Shown: positions 1 to 12,200 of the stretch, piece by piece
Position numbering within the stretch: the stretch's first letter is position 1
How the letters are laid out: each line of letters starts with the position of its first letter
NCBI GenBank assembly: GCA_019649035.1
Contig: BMAT01011992.1
Location: forward strand, 6,076 to 29,204
DNA from: Elysia marginata
Taxonomy: Eukaryota; Mollusca; Gastropoda; Plakobranchidae
DNA: 23,129 nt
Direction: 5' to 3'
Notes under the pieces: generated by a model
What the model was told of the DNA's origin: nothing
The model's database searches: none
The model's input: the letters and a program-made list of their open reading frames with translations, nothing else
Translations under genes and position numbers: made by a program

Positions 1-122
1 GAGAGTTAAACACAAATATCAATAAAGAGAACTATGCCAGCATTTTTTTTTGTTTCCTTAAAAAATACATTGTGTTAAGATATCAAACGAAATTGTAATA
101 TATTTACAACTTGTTCGTCCAG

Positions 123-217
123 GTGGGACGCTTTGGCCCAGGCATTTGTGTTGCACCAATCTCTACAAACCAGGAGGGCATTAAAAGTCACAGCCACCAG
201 GACAAGTGGAGGGTCAG
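123..217 (+). CDS. ADGRV1: exon 1 of window: EAR/EPTP blade strand, short
   Basis: The acceptor is ttgttcgtccag and the donor gtttgt. The exon holds one base, 31 codons starting WDALAQ, then one base. The reading FVLHQSLQT followed by a spaced A..V strand and a terminal SGGS fits the first half of an EAR repeat (pattern F-x-x-x-Q-x-L-x-T-x-x-A). Its last G joins CC of exon 2 to make Ala, and the joined text SGGSALLIFANS continues into SEIFVWD, the second half of a blade. Another open frame across this stretch (VGRFGPG...) runs on into the microsatellite and is a shadow. Found by phase and pattern rather than ORF length. Confidence 0.75.
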
Positions 218-3200
218 GTTTGTAACCATTATCATCCCCATTGTTATCATCATCTTCATCATCACTGTCATCATCATTGCCATCATCATCATCACCAACA
301 TAATCATCATCATTAGCATCATTATCATCTGTACCTATGTCACCTAGATAATCATGTTGCGGCCATGAATTTCTGGAAATCAGTAAAAAAAATCCTCATG
401 TAAGAGAGGCTATCTTGATTGATATATTTTAAATGATTGTAATAACTATATTCGATCCATTCAATGACGTTCTAAACAGGTATAAGCCTTTAAACAATTT
501 TAAAAATAAAAAAAGCAGTAGTATTTGATACACACAGCTCTGATTATTCTTGTATTAAATTATGTTACAACACAGAACTAGCAAAGATACCTCAAGAAAA
601 GGGTAGTAATTGAATCTTCTGAGTGCTTTTTGGGTAGTTTTGTTAGTGATTTTCTTACTCAAATAAGGAAAATTTACAAAACTGACTTACTCATATACCC
701 CAACCCCCTTTTTTTACTTTAATCAATGTGATGTGTTACTGATTGCCAAACCTTAAAACTGTTTTCCCCTTGCCACTCCATAGCCCTGCTGATCTTTGCT
801 AATAGTGTGGGAGATTCCGAGATATTTGTGTGGGATGTAGAGAGAAGTCAGTACAAATCTGCATGGACGGGCGGTTCGTTTCAGGCTTTGCGACCTGTTA
901 GTTTCCGCCAGCCTGACGGGGCCCTGGACGCAGTAGCAGCCGCTCACCTGGACAGACTGGCAGCTCCACAGCTCTATCAGCTAGCCCATGTGGGTGCTGG
1001 CAGTGACTTTGTTCCCAGGTAGAGTTATTCAGTTTTGTTGAAGATTACCACTGGTGCCATTTTGCTTTTTCTTTCCCCCTTTTGTCTCATCCTTTTTATC
1101 ATCTTGATTGGGCTTTGAGGCCCTTTGGACTGAAGGCTGTGTTTATCCCATTTCTACCCTCTTTTCATCTTTTTTTTTTTTATTATCCTCTTGATTCTTT
1201 TTTGTTGAAGATTGTCTTTGTCGGCCTTGATCTCCTGAATTTTTCTGCAGTTTTAAAAAAAATTAAATGCTGTTCTAATAAACACCTGTAAAACACACAA
1301 ATGATCCCGACTTTATGATTGTAAGTATACAAGTAAGCCCAAGTTTTTTGAAACAGGAAATGGGACATTATTTTCTTTTTAACATTTTTAAGAAGAAATG
1401 GCATCAGCATGAGGGTTTCTTAGTAATTCATATACGTTTCTTTCAGGTACTGCCAACCTCTTAGTTTTCTTTCAAAACGACACTTTTTTTTATCTCTCCT
1501 CTCTCAGAAAAAATTTTATAGATGGGTAAAAACTTTAAGACTGTAATTTGTACTGATGTGTAAAAAGAAACCATCATGACTTTCAGATTTGTAAACTATC
1601 ATCTTTACTCTTAAATAAGCATGGGTTTATTATATAAGAACTTCAAGTGCTCATAAGATCAATATCTCATTATAAGACTGTAACTCATGCTTCTTTATTG
1701 TTTAGATTTGCAATTCTTTTTATTGCTTTGTCATGGTTCGGTGTTTGTTATGAGGTTTACTTTGATGTCTTATTGAAATGGATTTTTAAGCTTGGATGCA
1801 GTACTTAATCAAGTCACTTCATTCTAATAGATATTTATAGCTTTGTCCTTAGACCTTAAAGTGTCTGTATATTAATTTTTTGGGTGTCATAATTTCCTCA
1901 AGTCTTGACTTACTTGACTTAGGGCCTTTCGCATCTCAGTGCTCCGACTGGGACGCCTCGGCTGCTTCTCAAATCCCGCTGTAAGCTTGGTCCACTCGTC
2001 TCTCTGCTGTGCCATAGAGCTCTCTGTGCTCTCTAATGATGATGCACACGGAGTGATTTCCTCAAGTGCATGTTCAAAATAAACTTCCCATTTATACAGT
2101 TGATGCATTGGTCATAACAATACTTCTGGGATCAACATTGTAATAAAAGATTATCAAATGAATCAATTTCCTCCATTTTATTTTACATTTGCCGTCTTTT
2201 TCTAATCCAGGAGAGTGACTATGACCTTTGAGCCAGGTCAGGCCGTTCTTCGGACTTCCGTGGTTACTTTGACGGACGACACGCCAGAGGATACTGAGTC
2301 GTTCTCTGTTTCTGTTGTTAGTCCTCAGGGTGGAGCAGAGATTGGGCCTCAATCCTCAGTCGCTGTGGAGATGCTCTCTAATGATGATGCACACGGAGTG
2401 ATAGAGTTCAATGAGGTTTGGAGGGCCTATAACCCCTTTGACTTTCATAAATTTACTACTGATTGATTTCTTAATAGATGAATTTATCCTTAATTGGCTG
2501 GTGTGGTAAATGTTGGTAAATGAATAAGGTCCAAAGGTTGATTTCTTAACTAACTGAATGCTTGATTAATTTATTAATTGTTGATTGAATGATAGTATAA
2601 CTACAAAAACTTATTATAGAACTTCTCTATGGCAGCAAAGTTTCTTGCCATATGGGCATAAACTGATTCCCCAAGAAAACTTAAAATCTTTGCAAAGTCA
2701 GGACAAATGCTATTCTGTATCTGTCTTGTCATTAGCTTTCCTTTGATGAACTTTATAAAAGTATTACTTCTTGAATGGAAAAAGGTACACACATGCCACT
2801 GTATCTTCAATGACGCTAAACGATTTTTTATTTTGTACTAATATGTCGTGCTTAATCAGTTCAGATTCATAAGAATAATTTAGTTGATGTTTGTCAGAGA
2901 CCTAAAGTAATTATTAGGCCTAAATCGTTATAAGCTTATGTCTCAAGACAGCAAATGCACGAAGAGGAAGTTTCTACTTTTTATTCAAATGCCTGTAGGT
3001 ATTTTTTCAACCACAAATTAAAATAACAATATGGATCCATCTTAAAAATAAGTCTACAATGTTTTATATTTTGAAGGAAACTTTCTTTTTTCAGGATTCC
3101 CTTGATCTGACAGTGGAAGAATCTGTGGACAAGGATACAACAGTTCAGTTGAACGTTGTTAGAAGATTGGGCTACTTTGGCCGGGTCGTGGTCGCTTGGC

Positions 3201-6200
3201 AAGCCACTGGTGATCATGGAGGAGTGGGTGATATAACACCTCTCACTGGACAGGTCAGTTGACCAGCCAGATTCTTATAATTTTTGTGAATAACTGTTGT
3301 TTCTCTCTTGGTAAAAGCATTTAACCTAAAGATAGCCTGGAGTTAAAGGCATAGGATTACATGCTCTTGTGGTAATGTTTTGGCAATAAAATCAAAAGTT
3401 GACTTTTGGCAAAATAAAAAATTACTGTATGCCCACATTTCCTGTCCTATAAGTGTTCAATGGTTCTGACCTTTATTTGTGGCACAGTTTGGGAAACCAA
3501 TTTCTTCCGCCATCCATCATGCAGGTTGGGCACCACTTTATTGGGTGCGATAGGAAGAAAATATTACGCATTTTAAATATAATGCCCTTAGACCGCTTTT
3601 GATACATAACTCTGCACCTATAGGTAGATATAGATCAGAACCATAACAGGCTGTGATAAATTTATATCGCCAGTGTGGCAGTTCTGCAGGTCGTTTCTAA
3701 CATGGTCTGTCTATTAGAGATTACACAAGAAGAAAATCGGCAGGTAATGGCTTCTGCCTTTTTTTCAAAATTGCACAGAATAAGCAGAATGTGGAACAGA
3801 CACTAGAACTTTTCAACTGTCTACACATCCTTAGACATAAGATTAATTAGTACAATGGCACTCTTATTTAATTTGGTATACAGCTTCTAAAACATACAGT
3901 ACAAGAGGGATATCAAGATGTAGACACCTCATTACGGTGAGTTAAGTAGAGGCAAGAGATATTTTGCTCAAATTGAGCATCGCATTCACTGCATCTAATC
4001 CAGCATCCCACCAAAAACCCAGCGGCCACTTCTAATGTGTCATTTACATAAGTCACACACAGATCTGCTTGCCATACATGTTTGAAAGTCATCTAGCCCC
4101 ATAGTCACAACGTCGTAGTAAATTTAGATGCCCGCCAAAATCGTTCTAGTCGGGACGTATCACTTCTTTGGTATGCTCAAGTAGCTACTAGCGCTAAGCA
4201 CAACGTAAAGTGCCTACTAACACGGCCTCAAATAGTCGTGTAACTTGCGACTAAGCTATGTACGAGGGTGGATCATTAAGTAATGAGAGTGACCTTCCTT
4301 GTGTGTAAATTATTTATGCGCGACCTTTGGTAGTCTTGTCATATATGAAAATGATCATCAGCTTGTGTACTTTCGAATCAAATGAAAATATTCCATATCA
4401 TGTTGTCACTATCCATTTTATGACGCCATGAAAACATGCGGTGAATAGCTCTGCAGCAATTAAGATGGAGCTCACTAAGGAAAACATGCGTTTCTACATT
4501 TTTATGCGCTGTAAACTTGGTGAATCCGCAAAGCTGATCCATGAACCTTTGCAGACTGTCTGTGGGGACTGTGCCTGTTCTTATTCAATGAAGGTAAAGA
4601 ATAACTTTCCGATTGCCCTCGTCTCGGGCGACCAAAATCATGTTTGAACTATTGCTTCTATCAAGAAAGACATTCATGAAGATCCCCATATCCCTGTGCG
4701 AAAATTTAAGTGACACCAACGGCCTTTTGTATGGTACAGTTCATACCATCATAACTGAACATCTCCGTATGAAAAAGGTATGAGCCCAATGGATACCCTA
4801 TTTGTTAACGGTTGATCAAAACAGAGAGAGGGTTCGTTGTGCAACAGAATTGCTGAATGTTTGAACCGCATGATCCTAAAAGGCTTTCCGACATCGTCAC
4901 AGGTGATGAAACTTGGTTCCCCTTCTTAATCATCCCACCGAAACGCCTCAATACATGTGGCTAGATGGGCAAGGAGAGACAGACCCGTCATGTTGCATCC
5001 ATTTAGCTTTTAAAAAAAATCACAGGTTTGCTGCCCCCGCAGTAAGAAGGCTCTTTCGCATGCCCATGTTAAATCGGGCTTTAGCCAGGGGTATGTGAGT
5101 TTCATGTGCCAACATGAGGCTGGCAGTCAGGCATGGTCTACCGCACACGCGCCAAGCTGATGAACCATGGAAATGAAAGGGAAAAGTAACAGGAACTGAT
5201 TTTGCGCATGTGCGATGGCTCTTGCGCCTGTTAACGAGGATAAAAGTCTGTAGTAGCGAGAAGGGGGCCTGTGTGACTTTTATGCATGTGGCGTAAAGTC
5301 CGACTTTATAGTTGTGAAATATTTTTTTTGTTTGATTAATAGATCGTTCAAAAATAAAAGATAGATAAAAGAGCTGGAAATGTTGATATATTCATGTATT
5401 AGATGAAGCTTTTTTAGATATTTCCTGTCTTACCTTTATGCTGAATTCCATGAGTTTCAAAAACATTGGATGTAGCTAAACATAAATCTACCAAGCAAGG
5501 TATGAATGCATGAGAAATTTTAAACATCTTAGCAGCCCTTTTTTAAATAGTTCTTCTTTTCTGTCAGGTGACTTTTCCGAACGGGCAGTCTGTGGCAACA
5601 ATAACTCTCACTGTACGAGATGACAGAGAGCCAGAGTTTGATGAAGTGACGTACATCAGATTGACTAGCATTGTTGATGACGGGACCACTCTGGATGCAA
5701 AAGGAGCTCGACTAGGTATAGTCTTTGTTCTTGCCTTTCTTGCAGTTTTTTATGCCATTGAAGTCTCTGAAAGTGGTTACTCTTGCTTTTTTTCTGCAGA
5801 CTATGAAACGTTACTATGGATCATGTGATACACATTATTAAGTGTGAATGTAGCCTACATTTGTAAAAAGTTTTCAAGTTGTCCATGTCTAAAAATGCTG
5901 CTAGGACTAAAGCTTGTACAGCTCGGTTGTAAAGAAGACGATGTCACAAGATCCTTGCAAAAACACGGAATGGCCTTTATGCCTGGTGCCTGGTCTGCTT
6001 AGAGTATGAGACAAAGAATGACATAGGGCTAGGTAAAAACTGAAAGTGTAACAAGTTCAATGCATGAGATAAAGTTTACAATAAAGGCTATGTCCAAACA
6101 TTTAAGTCAGGAAAGGGGAAAACTTTTAAATTAATTATTGTTATGTAATACTCAATCAGCATTTTTTTTCTACCGTCACAAAAGGTTCTAAACAAATAAA

Positions 6201-9200
6201 ATCATTATGTAGGCTACAGGAGCTGTTGGTGTGACAGTCAACATGTTCCTCCTTTAAAAGTGTATGGGTTGGTTATTTAATTTATATTATATTTTCACAC
6301 AGATAAAGTTACTTATCACCCATCATGATAAATACTAGTAATATATCGGTGTCAATTTTTGCTCACTGCAGGTGCTAACACAGTATCTGCTGTGACAGTT
6401 CTGGCGAACGATTCACCATATGGCGTGGTGGCCTGGGAACATACTGCCCTCACAGTGTCAGAGCCGGAGGGGACAGACAAGTCTGTTGCAGTAGCCATCA
6501 CACGTCGCCAGGGCTTAGAAAGAGCCATCACTGTCACTTATGTGTAGGTTTTCTTATGGCCCTTTCTAGCGATGCATATGCCACATTAAAACTTAGTTTC
6601 GGTGACAGACGGGCTGTGATCTGTTTTTCACATGGTAACGGCTATGTGAAAGAGTGTTGGTGATATATTACATGTATAGCGAAAAAATTTTGTTCATAGC
6701 CCTCAGTCCAGAAACTGTATAGGCGTTATGTGAAATGACAATTACCCAAGTCTGCAACATAAAAAAGACTAGAGAGAGCAACAGAGGGTGAGAGGTAAAA
6801 TGGATGGGCAAAGAGTTGGATATAGTTATAGGGATATAGAATTAAAGAGATACAGAGCAATGCGATTAATGAAAGTGTCTTGAAAACATAGGAAAAGGAA
6901 ATACTGAGAAAGGTAAGAATGTCATCTAGGGATGCGGTTCTAGTACAAGGGTATAAGCAGTGTTATAGTTTTTAGTAGATTTTTTAAAAGAATCAATGGC
7001 CATTTCACTCCGCTACTAGAATCAATGTTCGCCAACAAAATCATTTATGTTTGTAAGTTTGTATGAGAGCTTTAGTATAGTTTAAATTGTTGTTTTGGTA
7101 CAATTTTATACTTCCATGAAACTTACAGCACATCTGTGGCAGCAACTTTACCTGAGAGCTCTCAAGCCCAACCAGGAGAGGATTTTGTCTCCACTCAGGA
7201 TAATGTAGTTCTGGCGGAAGGCATATCTACAGTGAGAGTGCCCATTGTTATAAAACAGGTTAGTCCATCAGGAGATTAAAGGCTTTGAATGAATCGTTTC
7301 ATAATATGTAGTGTAAAGAAATGCTTTGAGGGTCACCTATTGAGTAGGCAATGCCAGGGGTGGTTTTGAAAGGTTATTTCACAAAGTTAAGCTTCTCAAA
7401 TAAGCAGGAATGCAACTGATATTTTTAGGCTCTCATGCTTCAGAAAGATAATTTTATCGTCCTTAGTATGGTAATCGACCTTTGAACTAGAATTTGAATA
7501 GTAAAAGAGTCCTTAATTAGGTATTGCCTTCACTATTTAAGTCTATGGTGCTGATTAAGGAAAAGTGTGAAGAAAAAAAAAGAATCAAAACTGGAAAAAA
7601 TTACCACTTTGTTTAAATCAAGAAACCGGTAAAGAAATAAAAAGCCTTATAGTAGCATTGAATATTAAAATAAAAATTACGCCTGTACATTCCTGGGAAG
7701 TGAATGTGTTGAGACGCAGAGAATGGAAGGGTGTGATATCTTTATTGTACAATATATTTTCACAGGATAGTCATCCTGAAGCAGATGAAACTTTCCTTGT
7801 GAATCTGACATCAGTGACCTTCCAGAACCAGGAGGCAGGCTCAGGGGCGGCGCCCAGTATTGCACTTAATGGGGGTGTTATGGAGATCACCATCACAGAG
7901 AACGACAATGCTCGAGGCTTTGTTGAACTAGATGTAAACACTGTGAGTTCGACTTTCATTATTTATTCTATAGACGTCTGTCCTGTTACATTTCTGAATC
8001 AACTGCTGTATTGGAAATGAGATTAGAGCACAAAATTATCATTCGTGCCTGCAAGCAATTGAAGAAAATTACCAAAAGGAAGGTTAGTATGTGTACTAAT
8101 TTCATTCCCAATTAAATTATTCTTTAATTGCCAAGCTTTTCTCTAACTCTCTCTTTTTTCTCCCCCTATCAAACTAATCTCTTTGTATTCTTTCCATACC
8201 AGGCATGTCTATCTCTAACATTTTTTGGATAATTCAACGTTTCCTTAGTTATCCAAGAATGATTGAACAGATACAAGCATGTTGATTTATAAATGATTAA
8301 GATAAATGAGTTTATGTATAGCGTCTAATTTACAGATGCTCTAAGGGCTTTTCATGTGTTCCCCGACAGGGCATTTCAACCACATTATCTGCTGAACTCA
8401 TAGAGCAGTATCACTCTAAGCGTATCACTCTAGCACACTGACAAAACCATGACGCCACATTTTGGGTTGTATTTAATGTTTCCTTCTTTTTAACCTTCTA
8501 ACCCATAATTTTGTTTACCTTTTTTCCTCCCTACTCAGAATAATGAAGGTCGTTTAGATGTGTACGAAGAGTTAGGTCGCAATGTGACAGTCGAGCTGCC
8601 TATTCGGCGCAAGGTTGGTTTTTTTGGCTCTCTGATTGTGACCTGGCAGGCTGACTCGGTGGAGGCAGATATTCGTGACTACTCGCCGGCCAGCGGGACT
8701 GTGGAGTTTGCTGATCAACAGAGAGAATCGAAAATCATTATCTCTATCTTAGACGATGCCATTCCTGAAAACATGGAGGTCAGTGATGAGTAATAGTGCA
8801 TCAAAAGATTATAGATTTATGCTCACCATTCAGTTAAGGTTCTGATAATGTGTTTTAAACACTTAGAGTGTTTTAAAGTGAGCAGGCGTAAAAATGGCAG
8901 ACAAGTGAGTAATCACTGATAGAGAGAAAATAGACAAGCGGCATCTTTAGAGGTACCATTAATGTTTGTTGTGGAGGTTCTTGTTGTTGTTTCCTTCACC
9001 CCTTTTGTTGAAAATTTGGAACATAAGACAGTTCTTCTTCGGACTTCAGAGTGTAGAAGACGGCTATTGGCAGATATGGCATGATATCTGTTATCATCCA
9101 AAGCTTGCAAAACCCCTTTTTGACCAAATAACTAATAAATCATGCGGTTATTTTCAACGGACCATGTTGTAATCTGCGGGTCATAAGATAATAAAATGAG

Positions 9201-12200
9201 GGTAAATTGACTACTTTGTGATATGCTATCTTAACATTAAAAAAAAAAAAAGAAACATGCTTGCCTTGTTCTACTTTTCAGCAGTAAGCAACAACCTCAC
9301 AGAGGAAGCAAACTTGCACAAAAGCGTGTTATATAAAAGCAGACGAGTTGAAAACTGTTTTAAATGATGTTAGTAACTGAGGTGTACTGGTTCTGAGTTT
9401 AAACTGAAGTGTTACTGAGTTATATTTTTGTGTTTTTTTATTTAGTTTGTTTTTCTTTTCTCTTTTTTTTTTTGGTGCTGTTTCCAGTTTAAAGCTTATG
9501 TGCAGATGTGTAGGAAAAGGATTCATAACATTATTATTGCTTTAGGTAAAATTTTATTTTAGTGTCTATTTGAATTATATAACTATGTGCCATCAATTGT
9601 GCTTGACTTTTGTTTCAGACATTTGACGTGAAGCTGATTGATGTGACCGGTGACGCAGGCTTGGGCCAGACCACTACAGTTAGGATAGCTATCCTGAAAA
9701 ACGATTCACCGACTGGGCTCTTCAGATTTGCCACCTCTCAGGTAGCTCTTCAAAAAGACGAGAGTTTTTAGCTGTGGTTGTCTCCATACAGTTTACAAAT
9801 GTTCTCAGACTGTGTTGTACAATTGTTTTTAAATTATGGTTGGCCATTTGCCCGAAACTGTTGAAAGTGACAAAATCATTAAATATTCAGAATGCAAGCT
9901 GCAATAGTTTTCCCCCTTGCTAAAAATACAAATTTGCAAAATTCGCGTTTTTTTTTCATCATTTTATTTATATTTTTATTGGTAAGGGCTGATAACCTAG
10001 CTGTCACTCGATCAAGTTGTCTTGTGGTATGTTTCAGGTTGAGACCAGGGAAGCGAGGACAACATCTGACCCGACAGGCCAGGCTACTGTGGTCGTGCAG
10101 AGAGTCCAGGGCAACCAGGGGCTAGTCAATGTCAGGTGGCGTCTCAACGCTGAGGCCGAGTCGGACTTCATGCCTCCTCTAGAGGGGACAGTGCAGTTTT
10201 CTCAGGTGAAACTTAAGAGAGCTTATTTAAATTTTCTTTTTGTAAGTTATCTGGGAAGATTTGGGGAAATAATATGCTCATTGAAAGCGAGCAAAATTTT
10301 ATGTAGCTTCTTTTCTGTTTTTTACAACTTACCGTATTATATATATCTTACATCGCAGAATATATGATATATTTTTTCTAGTGTCATTTTAGATTAATGT
10401 ACAGATTCACTTTTTTTAAATGTCTCCACAGCATATATTCAAAATGTGATGGCAGTGTATATAAATGAATACAAATAAAATAAATAAAAATCTCATAAGA
10501 GTTACATTTATGACCTACTGCTTTTTAAAAAATTTAATATTGTTTTAAGAAATTGAACTAAAAGTATGAAAAAGACTGTCTAGATCTAGATATGACTTGA
10601 AATGTAATTATTATAGAAAACATTTTAATCCTAGGGTCATGCTTATTTTTTTGTACATAAAACCTATCTAGTTTTTTATTTCTCAACGGATTTGCTCAAA
10701 ACTTTGCATGAATCATCATTGGTTATATACGCAGGGCTGTATGCATCGGATTTTGTATATCTTACATAGTTTTGGAAAAATCGTTGATTTTTATTCAAAT
10801 TTACAGGAAATTTGAGAAAGCGAAAAACTGAAATTTGAAATAATTGTAAAAAATCAAGTAACATAAATATATCAAAACCCATGCGTACAGCTCTTTGTAT
10901 TGGCCTTAACTTCCTTTATGCCAATTTTCATTGAAATCCAAGCAAAATTGAGGGAGGAGATACATTTTGAAATCCACAGTTATTTGATGTCATAAAATCC
11001 AAGATGGCGGCGTTGCCATGGCAACATTATGAGTTTTTGCTCTAAGTACCATTATTTCCTCTAATTTGACCACGGCAAACCCAAAAATTAACATAAGAGC
11101 TCTCTAACTTAAGAAATATGTAAAAATGGTCTCAGGTGCCGCCCCTCCCCTTAAAAGATTTTTTTAAAAATTTTTTTGCTCCTGATCCATTTATAATCAA
11201 TCTTTATAAAACATTAGCCTTTTGTTTAAGCTGTCTAAAAACACTGCTGTTTGATTTTCTTTTTTTAATAAATCATACATAATAATCTATCCAGTTCACA
11301 AGTTTGGCCTATCTGCGGTGGTTGCCATTTGGTCTGATAGCTGGTGTCATTGCCCAAGAGCCATTATTTTAAAGCAAGACTTGTAATGCAATACTAAATA
11401 GTTTAGTAATCTGAGAACGAGGTAGAACAGAGTACACATACATGGGTCTTTAGGTTTATTTATAGATTTCTGGTGCGGTAGTTCTTTTCGTTTTATCGGA
11501 CACATTAAAATTATGGCGCTCAAATATTGCAGGGTGAAGTGGAGAAGGCCATTGTACTCCAGACAAGACCTGATGATATTTTGGAGGGGAGGGAGGAGTT
11601 TATCGTGTCCCTGGTTTCCGCTGATAATAATGCAGATATCTCAAGCACTGGTATGATATGTCTGAGCTTATCAGTAGCTGAAATACTTACCAAAATAAAT
11701 GTGATTAAAGCTAAGGTAATTTAGCCACTACTTTTTATTCTTCAGCATGAATATGCAAGGAATGGAGAAAAGTTTTCTTTAAGAAATAAAATGTCAAAGT
11801 GTGACATCAAGATTGAAAAATAATGGAACTCCTTGATGTCTCTTTAACACCTTGATTGTTATTCATATACAATCAGGCGTTGTCTCATCCAATCAGTCAT
11901 CTCAATGATAATATCGAATAAGCAGAAAAAATCAAATGAATGCAACGCAAATATTTATAGGAAAAGGTATATCAATTTGTAATCATTGAGACCTTCTTTC
12001 ATGCAAATATTCTCGCTACCTCTTGTCTATCTTTGTTGTGAACGAGTGCAGGTGGTGACAGTACAGTGGTGATCCTCCCTGATAGTGGAGCGAGTGGGAC
12101 AATATCTGTCCTCCCTGATTTCCGGTCAGTGCTGGTTGGCGAGCCTGGGCAGTCAAGCCCAAGCTACCCTGGGGAGGTGGAGATCAAGCTGACCAGGGGC

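Larger units (their letters stand above)
3254..5567 (+). other. intron 4/5, carries mariner 1 and CpG-denser flanks
   Basis: One of the longest introns in the window. 3254-4080 is ordinary AT-rich sequence. About 4090-4260 and 5036-5300 contain clearly more CpG than the rest, with no protein I recognise. The mariner fragment lies between them. Acceptor is ttctgtcag. Confidence 0.7.
10206..11532 (+). other. intron 11/12, with palindrome and motif cluster
   Basis: AT-rich intron. A long imperfect inverted repeat at 10733-10894 and a motif cluster at 10985-11025 are listed separately. The rest has no coding pattern. Acceptor aatattgcag. Confidence 0.7.

Noticed and set aside
111-347. Open frame starting before exon 1 and running through the ATC repeat
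   Set aside because: Wrong frame for the EAR pattern; its C-terminal half is microsatellite.
1904-1980. Island in intron 2/3 as a real exon with donor gtaagc at 1981
   Set aside because: Acceptor ttgacttag has little pyrimidine tract and inclusion does not fit the AG/G phase joining exons 2 and 3.
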